Shown: in pieces, positions 35,861 through 48,500 of the stretch
Layout of the letters: each line of letters opens with the position of its first letter
Numbering within the stretch: position 1 is the stretch's first letter
Origin: Mactromeris polynyma
Lineage: Eukaryota > Mollusca > Bivalvia > Venerida > Mactridae
Assembly: GCA_032209605.1 (NCBI GenBank)
Contig: JASFXZ010000044.1
Coordinates: 1,922,001 to 1,986,000, forward strand
Reading direction: 5' to 3'
Length of the DNA: 64,000 nt
The notes under the pieces: generated by a model
Told to the model about the DNA's origin: nothing
Databases searched by the model: none
The model's input: only the letters and a program-made list of their open reading frames with translations
Made by a program: the position numbers and the translations under genes

Positions 35861-36651
35861 TTAGATATTGTTGTACAAACGCGGCCAAGAACTGACCAAC
35901 AAATGGTACATAAGATACATTCACATAGTGTAGTTCACATGTATATGTTTACGTTAGTATTATGTAGTATTAAACAAGTATTGTTTTCTACCCTCGCGCC
36001 TTGTTCATCAATGTCAAGAAATATGATTATATGTATCTCAAAATGTCGAAATAAATCATTATTCTTCCTCAAAGCTCCATGTTGTTTAATTTTACTTTCG
36101 CCAGTGATTGCAACTTGTATACTATGATAGACAGAATACAGCACCATTTCCCATTAGATTTATCATCATGGGTATAAAGTGATTTTGAACGCCAAAATAT
36201 GCATAAAATGTTCAAATTAAGTATAATTATAACTAGGATTATTATAAAATAACTTTACTTACTTTTCTAATTCTCAATTCATCGGCTATTAAATATTTTG
36301 TTCTAAACTCTATTCCTAACGATTTCCAAACACATAATATAATGACTAATTTGGTATTACCCACAAATAATAATGACACAACTTCCGCTTTCGATTTCAC
36401 TTGAACAAAGGGAAATAATTGAGTCTCAGATAATTTTTATTTTCCATATTGTTGTCTCCCTGATAATTAATAATTCCCATGTTCTCATTTATAATACAAT
36501 CATTCATTTTATTTCGAACTTTAGCATTCAGCTAGTATACGATCAAGGTTCACATGGATTAAAAATCTTAAGAATGTCTTGTTTATCACTACTTTTCAGT
36601 GAATACCAGATTTATATCTCGCAGAAAATGTAATTGTCTGTAAAAGTATTA
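35861..36651. other. Intergenic stretch, no gene supported
   Basis: AT-rich; the short open frames show no recognisable features. Confidence 0.45.
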
Positions 36652-36864
36652 TACGAGGGTAGATCAAAAGGTTTTTTACAGTGTTTTTAAAGCTGCTGCG
36701 TGCATATCAATGAAAAAAATAACTTTACATACAATTAAGACAACATATTTATGACAATCAAGTGACATTTCTCAGACATATACCAACTGATAATGAAACT
36801 ATTACAATACAATGCATTCAATACAAGCAGACTCAGTATCAAAACTTTTGAATCAACCCTCGTA
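36652..36864. mobile_element. 213-bp mariner-type MITE with TA target duplication
   Basis: TACGAGGGT at the left and ACCCTCGTA at the right begin a 20-base terminal inverted repeat with few mismatches (left TACGAGGGTAGATCAAAAG, right CTTTTGAATCAACCCTCGTA). The element is flanked by TA on both sides. The interior has no coding capacity. Confidence 0.8.
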
Positions 36865-38406
36865 TATGTACAAGGAACTGTGGGTAATTAGTATACGTGG
36901 TGGTCACTTATTTCGCTCTTGAACTAGTCATCTGAACCCAATGTAATGATTAATATATTAAATAGTTACGTCCTTTCCGCGGGGATCAAATCATTCATCT
37001 CTTAAAGTTTTAATAGAGTCATTAATAGTGAGTGCTTCATGTCCTATGTGTTTATCAAGGCATGTGTACATGTTGATTGTCACATACGCCATTTATCTAT
37101 TACGACAACCGGTGATATTGGGAGTGTTGAATATTAAAACTTTAAGTAATGATACAGATATATTGCACATTTCCCTTTATTCACGTTTCAACCCATTTTT
37201 TCTATTATGATTATTATTCGAGTTCATATTACAGTATCGTGTACGTACATCTACATTTTCAGCGTGGTTCGTGACGTTCTTCATTGATTTAAAGGTGAAG
37301 TATGTACCTTATTTACACAATTTCAAACATTTCATCATTGCCATGCAGATTCATTTCGTTGAGGATACAATGTAGTTATTGTAAGGACTGTAATGTTTGC
37401 TTGTTTATAGTAATGAGACTGTAAGTCAAGTTTTATTGCAAACCCTATGCAATATTCTCGAGTACAAAAGGAACTCACTCATTTGCATTACTCACTGAAG
37501 CAGATAATTTAAGCGGAAAATCTTCGGATAATTTAAATAGACAGACTAACCATTTTAAAACCCATGTTTTGCACAGAGGATTTTATTTGTTCTTTTATTT
37601 ACTGTAACGGGGCTTTCAGTCACACAAACATCCAGAGTCATTCTTTATTGCTAATCCAAAGCAATATACATATATATACATTGCGTTTTAATAATTTCAC
37701 CAAAAATGAGTTTCCGTTTATAAACTTGTTTGTCTTAAAAAGGGCAGCGCGTCGAATCGTAGACTAAGATATTTATGTAATACATTTTCGAGCGATTTGA
37801 ACCACTGCATATCATTCAATGTATTGTATCAATAGTTTGATTTTTTCATAATGTAAAATCATGTAAAATATTTTCCAGCTATTTTAGTTAAGTCTGGTAT
37901 GCTCCTTCTAATTAGTTGCATACATCTTATATCCTTCTATATATCTAGTATAAAATTTATCAATTTTTATATACAAAATTATGGAAAAAAGAGATACTGT
38001 TCATAATTTTCGATAATAGTTACGAGAAAGTGTTGTATACCGCATTACCTGTTTAACTGTATTTTTGAAGTACTTACTCTGTTTTTATGCATTCTAAATT
38101 TTACTAAGACAAGGAGACAAAAATCCACATTTAGTGAAATATATTGCAACATTTTGTTTGTTTGGTTTCTTATATGCTTTAATAATATTTTCATTGTACA
38201 TTGATCGAAAGTAGTTATTTGTAACTATGTTAATACATGTATTTGCTTGTATGCTCATGCGCTATATTGATTTTTGCGACATATATATATCTAATTACTC
38301 ACATGGAGTACTTCTTTGCGAATGTGGGGGTCATGGCGGTGTACTGCGTCTGTCGGTGCAGTAACTCTAATGGAAAAAAATACGTACCGTTTTCCAAACA
38401 AAATTG
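36865..38406. other. Intergenic stretch, no gene supported
   Basis: AT-rich with short frames only. A TCACACAAACATCCAGAGTCATT string at 37618 resembles the inner part of the family-3 SINE. Confidence 0.45.
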
Positions 38407-38690
38407 TGGCCGCGGCCGTGGTCCAGTGGTTAGTGCGCTGGACTTGTAACCCGGTGATCTGGGTTAGATTCCCGGTCGCGGTAGGTCATACCCTCTCATG
38501 AAAATTCGACAAAAATGTCGATTTTCCTCCACATGTGGAGAAGTTGCCGGCTCCTTGTGGAAGGGTAAGTTAGTACTGGTAAGAATTCAGTCCAGGAAAA
38601 ACTGGTTAGGTGAACCGGCCGCCGTATATAACTGAAATATCGTTGAGAAACGGCGTTAAACCCGATGAAACAAACAATCCAAACAAAATT
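38407..38690 (+). mobile_element. tRNA-derived SINE (family 2), near full length
   Basis: Head GGCCGTGGTCCAGTGGTTAG and GGTTAGATTCCCGGTCGCGG. The body is shared in reverse with 27838-28082 (AAGTTAGTACTGGTAAGAAT, CCTGGACTGAATTC on the other strand). Tail CGTTGAGAAACGGCGTTAAA followed by an A/C-rich end. Confidence 0.9.
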
Positions 38691-39045
38691 CTCAATGCGA
38701 AAAAGTAACTTCGATGACAATTTTGTCCGGTTGTTTGTTTAGCCAAAACTACCATGACTGTTTTTATAGCTAGGTCATGCAATTTATTGTAAATCTGTGC
38801 GGGGTACACTTAAATGTTGTCCTAGCTTTGTACGGTCGGCTAGCGTGCCCCAGGTCGATTTGCGGCTTAACAAATGGCTGTTAACATTAGTCGACTTATA
38901 ATGACTATACTATAAGTATACCACGATAAGTTGAGAGTGACGTCATGCAATGTTTACATGGTTTGACCACCTGTATTGATCAAAATAGGTAAATCAAATA
39001 ACAAGCAAAACGATTTATTGTGATATCGATTTCTTTAAATTAACA

Positions 39046-39130
39046 GCCGTGATAGCTCAGGTCGTAGCGAGTCCGCGCCTTACAATGCTAATTAAGTTTT
39101 GGGTCCGAGTTCGAGACCATCCGGAGGTAG
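39046..39130 (+). mobile_element. tRNA-like SINE head
   Basis: GTGATAGCTCAGGTCGTAGCG and GGGTCCGAGTTCGAGACC give A- and B-box spacing. The acceptor arms do not pair, so it is not called as a tRNA. Confidence 0.5.
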
Positions 39131-39514
39131 TTGTTTTTTTCCATTACAATATTATATATTTTGTTGGTCATCCATTGTTGTACTTACACGACTTATACTA
39201 ATTAATGTTCGCTCGAATATCATTAATTAAAAACATTGTACATATAGCATGTGTATTTATCAGCTATTAACTAAAAACGATATGGTTTCATGATTTTAAA
39301 GTGCACAATATCATCGTGCAGTAGATTTACATGTACATGTATCGCTACACACTCACAGTATATAGAACCAAGTTGATATGGCTACTTCAAAAAACGTAAG
39401 GGGCTCAAATGAACATTTTAGCGACGACGCTTTAGCCATCATTATACACGTTTGATTTAACGACAAAGTTATTGACAAGTAGTGAGTAAGGGATAAAAAA
39501 TCATATTGTCCATA

Positions 39515-39608
39515 AAAAATGAGAGCCAGGAATGTGTCTCGAACTCACACCCTATCTATTGGTCGAAGTTACTAGTCAGAAGCGCTACCAATTGAGCTAT
39601 CGCTACTG
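39515..39608 (-). mobile_element. tRNA-like SINE head, reverse orientation
   Basis: The reverse strand reads ATAGCTCAATTGGTAGCGC and GGTGTGAGTTCGAGACAC, a tRNA-like head with A and B boxes. A degenerate tRNA gene is possible, but the body looks SINE-like. Confidence 0.5.
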
Positions 39609-40124
39609 TCTACTTCGAGCGATATTTCATCAATAATCCTGAAGATAATAGGCATGATAATGACCGTAAGCTGCTTTATATGCATTGGAAAGTGGGTATG
39701 GTCGTGTTTACTATCGACTTATCTTAACTAAGTTATACCTGAAGCTGTCATGGGTAGGCCTATTGTTATGCTATCGTGACGTAATCGCTATGGGGATCAT
39801 AGTTTTTGTCCTGACCATATTTGGTAAAATCCAATTAATTATTACGTTACACATTATTAGTGTATTGTATTTTCACGATTCGTTAAACATATTAAAAGAT
39901 TAAAAGTACGTGAATAGTTCGTTATTTGCGTCAGTAAAGTACTAGTACATACATTTAATTTCATGCCAGTGATTTCTTTTGTACTCTACAACAATTAAAC
40001 AAAATGTATTAAAATCTTCAATCTGGAGACCATTGATTCAAATTCTTTGACACTTTGGCTATAGATGTTGCATTAAAACGTCATTTGTCCACCAACTAAG
40101 TTCATGTTGGGATGTTGTCAGTTC

Positions 40125-40315
40125 CTTCCGGTGGCCACCATGGTCGGGTGGTTCTGGTTGGGGCTTTCAACTCACTTGTACCTCACCACTGCGAGTTACA
40201 ATCCCTCTCGAATATAGAATTTCTGAGGCAGCCATCCGGCTGGCTTATGGAAGGTCATTTGTTCCACACAGGAGCCCGACTGGGACATCCTCTGCCACAA
40301 TAGCTGGAATAGTAA
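40125..40315 (+). mobile_element. tRNA-derived SINE (family 3), forward
   Basis: GGTCGGGTGGTTCTGGTTGG (head), ACTGCGAGTTACAATCCC (B-box-like), GGCAGCCATCCGGCTGGCTTA and GGAAGGTCATTTGTTCCACA follow in the order of the common bivalve SINE, inverted relative to 10890 and 41915. Confidence 0.65.
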
Positions 40316-41400
40316 CTACATGACCCATGCTGTTTACGTGATTGTATGCCTCTATTACAGGCGCAAATACCCACCGTGAAAATTTGAAAAAAAGTGTTGA
40401 AATACGGGTGGATAACTTAACACAACCTAATTGAATAACTTGTATACGTCTTTGCCATTGTCAGTGATAATTTGCAAGTCAATAGTTTGTGCATTTCAGC
40501 TAATAGTCTATTTTTATCGTGATTGTGTTATATGTCTATAGCCTGTTTCGTTTTTATTTAATATACTTCAAGAAACGGAACTGTCTATATTTTGTCAATT
40601 TATCCACAATATAAAATCACCGTTCGTTGATCACTGTTGCTTTCGCAACATGTCTTGTGAAGTTTAACGTCTTCCTAAAATCTTATAGCAAATTACTGTA
40701 AAACTTGTATATAAGGATCACACTTCGGTCATTGAAAAGCATTTCTTTATAACAGCTATTCGCTATGTCCATACTGATTTGAATGCTGAATGAGCATTAA
40801 GGGATTTAAAATGTGTTCCTTATGCAAGTATTCGTTATATCAGTGTTCATGAAACAAGTTTTATTGGATATCGTTTTATCGAACTAAATGCTCATGATCT
40901 GATGGTATAAATCTAAATATGATGACCAGTGTCTCATAACTGAAGAATCCGATTGGTTGTTCCTGAATATAAAATTAAAATTGACAAATGAAAAGGCTGT
41001 ATGTATAGACTGGTCTTCAACCTCCGTTTTATAACATTGGACTGTTGCACAGAATCGTGCTAAGCGTAATCTATGAAATCATGAAATTTTAGATATCATT
41101 ATTTTCGATACGATGCTATTCACTCAAGTTTTTGTAATATGGAAATATTGAATAAAATGTCAACACTTGTCTTCCGTACATTGGTTATGTATACTCAATT
41201 AAAATGCCCATTTTGGTATAAAATACCCGTTGCTTAAAATAAAATTTAGCATTCATCACTGCGTAAAATGAAATAATATCTTGCATCCATAGTTCATGCA
41301 ATTTTAGAATGTACTGAGTATATCATGTTGTCAAGCATTGTCAGATAAGCTCAGATTAAAACACCCAGCTCTGAACAATATTTGAATATTGCTCACGTTA

Positions 41401-41615
41401 ATCTGGGTAGGGTTATGGGAAGCCAGTCGGGTGAATGGGTAGAGCTCTTGACCTTTGACCCAAAGGTCGCGAGCTCGGAGCCCTTCAAGGCGAGGTTGAC
41501 TTCACAGCCTCCCAATATCAGTCGCTTGTACTGATTAATGACCCAGACAACAGTCATTGAGCGTAATTAGTATAAGTTGTAAACTTGTTGCGCAATCGAT
41601 GTAAAATAAGTAAGT
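41401..41615 (+). mobile_element. tRNA-derived SINE (family 1)
   Basis: Head GTCGGGTGAATGGGTAGAGC with GGTCGCGAGCTCGGAGCCC; tail GAGCGTAATTAGTATAAGTT. It occupies the position corresponding to 10556 in the other composite-repeat copy. Confidence 0.75.
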
Positions 41616-41914
41616 TTTTACGTAACCTCGGTACATTTGCCCCCTTTTGCATAATAAAGTTCGCTGGTAATTTGCCTCTACCTCTATGGTAAGTAGATAG
41701 GGTATTTTGTAACATAAGAGGCTAATCGTGCTCACTTAAAGCTTTGCAATGTACCCGTACGATGGGAAATTCGCTAAGGGAAAGTTTCTGCACGCAAGAA
41801 AGTATGTTTCATCTCGTATATTATGTTTCTTTGACGAAACTTGAGATGGCTTTTATATATGTATATGAATATAATGTATGCACAGTAAGGTGGTCTTTTT
41901 GCATTGTTTTTATT

Positions 41915-42165
41915 GGTAATGGAGATTTAAGTCACACAAACAGCCAGTGTCATATGATGGTGTCATATAATGACCTATCCAGCGATAAGGGTACAGGAAG
42001 ACCCCAGGTGGACACCTTGGTAGAACCATCGACTGTCCAATCGCTGTCTGGATGCATACAAATTATATATCCCGTCTAGGATTCGCACCCACATCGGTGA
42101 GGACAGCCAGTGATGTGATTTAAAGGCAGCGACTATAACACCACAAGATCTTGGTATTGTTCTAA
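41915..42165 (-). mobile_element. tRNA-derived SINE (family 3), reverse
   Basis: TTAAGTCACACAAACAGCCAG, GAAGACCCCAGGTGGACACC and GGATTCGCACCCACATCGGTG form the inverted SINE. It is the best preserved family-3 copy and is orthologous in position to 10890. Confidence 0.7.
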
Positions 42166-42820
42166 GTTTAGACAAACAAAAATATATGAATGATAAATGT
42201 TAAATTATATTGGGGTCGGTGCGTAGCTAGGTTTTACTATTACACTCCAATTAGTCAAAACAAAAAATACTCAAACATATAGTAACGAAACACTTAACAA
42301 TAGATAACCTTTCCTAGAAGCACACACTTCGACTTTCACATGTTAAATTTTCATTTTTCTCCTGGTTGTTATAAAAAATATATAATTTAATCAAAATTTG
42401 TTAAAGCGTTCAGTGGGTAACAATCATTATTTTGATTTTTTTTTCATTCGTTCATATTTGATAGAAAGACTGGTATTATAACTATTTCAAATTTGGAGAC
42501 AAGGTCTGAATTTCAGTCTTAGTTTTGTGAATGAAGCCCACGGCGAAGCTCAGTGACATTATGGATGGCTGACATCTTTGCACTCGTTATTTACGCTGCA
42601 CACCATTATGTTTGATAAGCGTCATGCTTAAATTCCATACACCTACACGGAATTTCACAAAAGCAATATATATACGATTGATTATACATGTATATAGATA
42701 TCAATATAATAACGTAATGCTATTATTTATGTCCATTACATTTTAATCAAAATTAGCTAAATTTAAATATTAAAATATATGACTTACACACTTCGACTTT
42801 TAAATGTTTAATGTTTCTCC

Positions 42821-43237
42821 TTAAGGCGATATATACCCTAGAAAATAGCCATATTTGCTTTTAAGCGATATTTTGGAAACTACATGATATAGCAAGATGT
42901 AATGTATATACTGTTGTATCGTTATACAGTCCTTCAACTAATACTGCTATACGTTTGTACATTTTTTGTAAAATAATGAAGTTATTTGAACCTTTTGTAC
43001 TTCCAAATTGTACGTGTTGTCCGGTAAATCAGGCTAATTGCACAAGAGTTGATTTTGCAAAAGAAACACATGTATACAAAGATAATAATCAAATCTACCT
43101 CATGCTATCGCGAATTTTTCAAAAGAACCCATAAAATTAAGTATTAATGTACAAATTTACAATACAGTGTATAAAGTTAATCCTTAATGTGTATATTGAT
43201 AAACTTGTCAAAACACATGTCAAGGATATCGCCTTAA
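42821..43237. mobile_element. 417-bp element with TTAA ends
   Basis: TTAAGGCGATAT at the left and ATATCGCCTTAA at the right form a perfect 12-base inverted repeat bounded by TTAA, as expected of piggyBac-type target sites. The interior has no transposase. Confidence 0.65.
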
Positions 43238-43283
43238 ATACTTCCATTATTTTCACTTTATTAAATCATACAAATAATGTTTA

Positions 43284-43662
43284 TATACACTGCACCCCAT
43301 AAGTTTCTTCACACATGAATATTTTGGATTTCAGTACTTCTTCAAATAAACATGTATGACCATGAAGTAAAATTAATCATCCCTATTCTGTGATGGATAG
43401 TTAAAAATTAACAGTTCGCACAACTCAGCAGCAGCATCAATCGGCCATCATCCGAAACGGCAACATTTGTATTAACTGATATTGATCTGACACAAAAAAG
43501 AGATAATTTGTTTCAGTACAAATTTATAAATACATCTACAGAAATTATTGCTGCGTCAAAAAGCATGCTCAGTTTATTGCATGTGACACAAATATGAAAA
43601 TACATTAATTTAATGGCAATGGTCAAAGTGTGAAGGATCTTTTTGAGGACAGTGTGTATATA
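43284..43662. mobile_element. Tc1/mariner-like MITE
   Basis: The left end TATACACTGCACCCCATAAG continues to TTCTTCACAC. The right end, read inverted, gives TATACACACTGTCCTC...TCCTTCACAC. The roughly 30-base terminal inverted repeats are imperfect. Confidence 0.5.
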
Positions 43663-45487
43663 TATACTAGCATTACGCTATGACGTTATGGAAGCATCAC
43701 AAATCAATCTCAATTATATATATATTGAGCGATTTAAACTATTTTGTCAATTTTGTACAAGTTTAACCTCTATTAAATTTCTTGTTTGGAAAACGTCATT
43801 GGATGAAACGTTGTTGCTTAGTTTTCAATTTAAGGCACGTTGTTGTATAATAAAATGTACATGTCTATTATTATACATCTATATAAAAATATAGCAGCGC
43901 TCCACCAACTGTGGTTTCACAATTTGTCACCATAACCATAACTGCCCCAGACGAAAATACTGACAATTATTTTACTTTTGTCATTTATATCCATTTATGT
44001 CCAGTTTTACGACCGGAGACGTACGTTGCCGAAATAATTTTAAAATTGCTGTTTTCTTTAACCTTTCATACGACACACGCCTCTATTATACCGTATAATA
44101 GACATTTCATAATTGAAAGATTTTTATATTCGTCTTAATCAAGATAACCTTTATCATATGGGTTTTGTGTGAGCCCCGAGGCGTATGGAACGTATGTGTC
44201 TGTACTGATGTAGAACCCACGCAAAATCGCCGATCTTGTTTTTGATAATTTCTCATGTCCTACAATAAATGGCCGTACTTTGATGGTTTATAACTTTGCC
44301 AGTATAGATAACCGAATAATTTGTATATACTTACTTGAATGTAAGTGTGTAAATTTGTTTTCGTTGACAGAACGATGTCATTTTATGTCATGGTAACGTC
44401 TATTGAAGTGATGACTATACAATTCAGACATTTCCAAAAATGGCCAACGGTGCAGATATTGGTATAGTGTACGTTCAGTTGAATCCATGCACTTTTAGAA
44501 GATTGTACTTTTATGCGCAGAAATAGACTGTATTAAAGTTTATGGTTCAATCATTTAAAATAAGATATTGTTTTTGCAAATCTACGAAACAGCTACAACA
44601 ATGTCGGAAGTCGAGAGTTAGACCCCCGCTGGGCGGAGTTTGATCACATCACAATCCCAAATTTAGGCGTAAGTACTGGTTAGTGACTCAGGCAGCGATG
44701 ATCAAGAGACATTAATCTTCTTTTCCAAACAATGTGAAGTACATAAGTTTAATCAAATACATATTTATATCAAACAAAATATATTTTCCTCCTAAACTAA
44801 TAGAGTAGACACACTAAACGGAAAGCGGATACGTTGGTATACATTGCTATCGAAGAACGACCCATGAGTGACTGAAAAACTACGTAAGACGCTAATAGTT
44901 CGAGTTACGGCACTGTTCATTATTGGAACACTGTTGTAGAACGTATGTTTCCCACCGGACGGCCGCCTTCGAACACATTGTTAGTTGAGATAGTACAAAT
45001 TGTTTAGAAATATTACGAAATGTCTACAGCGGCATAACATTGCCTGCATGCGTACTAAAATGGTTTTGCTATTTGCATATCAGTGTTTTGTAAACCAATA
45101 AAATCTTACGTTAACCACCAAGGTAATGTCTCTTCAACCGAACAACATTTGTAACCTTGACGCGGATTAGTTAACCTTAAGATAAAGGGTACGTTACGTT
45201 ACCGAAATGCGCTGAATTTTAGTGAATTTACCGAAATCCAATTTTGATCTGGAGTGACCAGCAATCGTAACATATGGGCATTTTTTATGTTGCATTACAA
45301 ATCTTAACATTCAAGTTGCGCCGACCATCTTTTTTCAAGATATTTAATGTTCTCTTCTGTGATAGCTATATGCCGATTTGTCAGATTTGTCAAACGAGGC
45401 CACAGAAAATTCCTGCATTCATTTTGATGTCTAATTTAGAGTTAGAAATTTATTTAAAATCAAGTCCCTGTGGCACTTAAAAATTCG
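43663..45487. other. Upstream region of gene B with degenerate repeats
   Basis: A degenerate family-1 SINE lies at about 44600-44725 (GGAAGTCGAGAGTTAGACCC). Sequence at 44958-45025 and 45345-45370 matches 3030-3140 downstream of gene A (CGCCTTCGAACACATT, then TCTTCTGTGATAGCT) with about 320 extra bases inserted here. No gene. Confidence 0.5.
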
Positions 45488-45495
45488 TATATAAA
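45488..45495 (+). promoter_or_regulatory. TATA box of metalloproteinase gene B
   Basis: TATATAAA 58 bases upstream of the ATG at 45553, placing a transcription start at about 45515-45525 and a 5' UTR of some 30-40 bases. Confidence 0.55.
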
Positions 45496-45552
45496 CTTAG
45501 CAGTTTCGACTGAACGCACCATTCTGAAGATTGCAATTGTCAACTGACAAAC

Positions 45553-48500
45553 ATGCTAATTTCGAATTGTCTAATTTTGTTAATTTTAGCGACAGGATGG
45601 ATACAAGGTAAGCTGCGCATACCTATTGAAATGATTTGTGTACAATCACATTGTATTTTACAGTTTATCATTGATATTGAGAATGCAAATTCGAGTTGGT
45701 AGATGTATCAAAGAACCATGATGTTTTTAGTTTAATGAACTGTTTTTTTTCGAGGTATTTTCGTGTTTTTTTATTATATAGAAATCTTATTGAGTTATTG
45801 CATTGAATAAGCTAAATAAAAAATCAGTGTTGACTAACATAATGAAAATGTTGCAACCTCCATGAGATATTAGTGAATTAAAATGTACCTAGTGAGGCAA
45901 GATAAGAACTTAACATGATATTATTTAATTTTACGCAGTCATGAATGCTAAATTTTCTTTCAATCAACGGGTATTCTCATATCAAAATGAGTTTTAAAAC
46001 ACACTAAAATGACAATTAAAAGACATATCACAGGTAGGGCATGACAAACGTCGCAATATTCTATGTCAAATATATTTATTCAATAAAACTATAAATGTAT
46101 GAACTAAAATAAGAAAATATGCGTTCTATAATTGCAATATATTTATTCGATACACATAGTTATGGACTTAAAGAAAATATTTATCGACTTAAGACATTAT
46201 TCTACAAAAAACTATATGCGAATTTAAAAAATGTATCGCTTGTAAAAATAATTTCGTTCAATAAAATATTTATATGTAGTATAAAAATAGATTGGGTATA
46301 ATAAGCATTGTGGCCGTGGTCGGCCGGTGTGGCGGGGAAACAGGCGGGCAGTCGGCTGTCGAAGTATGGGAGGCGGCTTCGGCCACTTTCCCCGGCATCT
46401 CCCGGCCTTCTTCTCGTGCAAGTACGCGGACAAACGGGAGGGCACGCGGGAGGGATCCGACCGGGCCTTCACTCGGCCGACTTTGGGGAATTTGATAAAT
46501 GAGGCTCGTGGTCGGCCGCTATGTCTGGGGGAAACAGACGGGCAGTAGGCCGCCGAAGTATGGGAGGCGGCTTCGGCCACTTTCCCCGACATCCACCGGT
46601 CTCCTTCTAGGTACTAGAATCGAGTTTCGAAACATCGCATCATCGCCCCCATATGTAAATCCAGGACCTCACCGTGGGTTCAGTATCCGCGCATCGAAAG
46701 TTCCCCGAGAGTTTACTCGCGTGCCCTCCCGTTTGTTCTCGAACGAGAAGGAGGCCCGTCTGTTTCCCCGCCTTATACCGGCCGACCACGGTCTTAATGC
46801 TAATTATACACAATCTACTTGTTTAACTACATATAAATATTTTATTGAACTTAATTATTTCTATATGCGATTTTTTTAAGTTCATATACAGTTCCTCGTG
46901 AATGAATATTTTTCTTAAATAAAACATATAAAGTCGATATATAGATTTTATTTAACAAGTTTTGTCTTTTAGTCCATAAATATTTGTTTTCGAATAAATA
47001 TATTGCAATTTTAGAACATTATTTAGTTCATATATGTTTTTATTGAATACATATATTTGATATAGAATATTGCAACGTTTGTCATGCCATACAGAGGTTT
47101 ACAAATATATATGGTCAGATACATAATTATATGTACAAGTAACGTGTTCATTGAAAGTGATGCAATATTTATAATACGGCGCTATCTCTCCGAAACGATT
47201 CTTTCTTGAGCATCAATGTTTCTTCAACAATCAATTTTACCTCTGCATAGCAACAACCTCTTAACAACAGCCATCATTTGCTTCTATTAAAGAATGTTGC
47301 TCGGGACAGGTTGCATTGTACTATCACATTCTGGGTCGCTATGGTCACACCCAGTCGCATATTTCAGTCTAGATACGTTGATCAGATGTTTGATATAGGA
47401 GTTGAACTAAAACGCATACTACTTTTCTCGTTTACAAATCAATTCCTCTTTTTGAGAATATCTACTTCTACTTTTTCACAGCGGAGAAAGAGCTTGTATG
47501 GATTGAGGACGTCAACAATGACCACGAGAGGCGCCATCTTGAGCTCGGACTACCCGAAAACATTGAGTTCAGTCTTAATAGGAGTGGGGGAAAATCCCTA
47601 AGACTTACATTGAGTGAGAACAAGAGGCTAAATGCCAACGCACCCGTATATGAAACCGTATCCGAACACGGAAAACAGAGGATGGTCCAACAGGCTGCCG
47701 TCCCTATACTGGTTGGTTGACTTAACTGTTAGTTGTCTTATACCAATGGACATCTTAACTTACCAAGATTTAAACCTATAATTCAATATCAATCTCTCAT
47801 TGTAAGACTGTATGTCATCGCTAGTTAGTAATATAACGCGACGTTTAATTTGTGCATGTACTTTGGATTTGGTCCACACGTTGTGTTGGGTATAGCTTTC
47901 ATTATATTACACGAAAGAAGTAATTGATATCTTACTTACCGTTCACCAACGTCTAGACATATCACGATTGTTTAATGTGGTATTTAGATGTAGAATGTTA
48001 GGTTCACCACTACCGAGGACACAAAACAATGTATCAATTCTTTGCCTACAAAACCAGTATATACTGAACATATTGGTGATGAATCAGCAATTTTATACTT
48101 GTAACATTTTGAGGAATCAGCAAACGAGTAATGACGCTTCGGAACTAGAGACATTGCAGCGTAGTTCGCTTCGATGTACGTGGCTTAATATATTTTACAA
48201 ACAATTCCTTAATAAGTACTTTTCACATGCAATGAATCCTCAATAATAAGACCATCATTATTTCTTAAGTAAGTTGGTCTGATTATCAAGATATCGAGTT
48301 TTAATATGGAAGACAAATTTAAAAAAAATTAATTTCGAGATGGTCTTTTATTTCAATTTTACGGTATATATGCATACATTAATATTTATTTTCAGACAAC
48401 AAGATTCTACCATGACAAGGAAATGGGTGCTGCCTTGAAAGTAACATGCAACAACTTTCCCAATTGTGCTTCCCAGAGATCTTTGGTGAGTGATTTCGAA

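Larger units (their letters stand above)
40695..42310 (+). repeat. Composite interspersed repeat, copy 2
   Basis: Aligns with 9751-11215 along its length, including both internal SINEs. It has about 150 bp extra at about 41700-41850, and the flanking gag-pol of copy 1 is absent here. No coding sequence. Confidence 0.75.

Noticed and set aside
38408..38480. Functional tRNA genes at this and the other tRNA-like heads (3232, 10570, 30150, 39046, 39515, 41430)
   Set aside because: A and B boxes are present but acceptor and anticodon arms do not pair well, and most continue into shared SINE bodies and tails.
46224..46879. Several overlapping open frames in the GC-rich core and arms of the foldback element
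   Set aside because: GC-rich sequence lacks stops on both strands; the frames run through inverted repeat arms and resemble no protein family.
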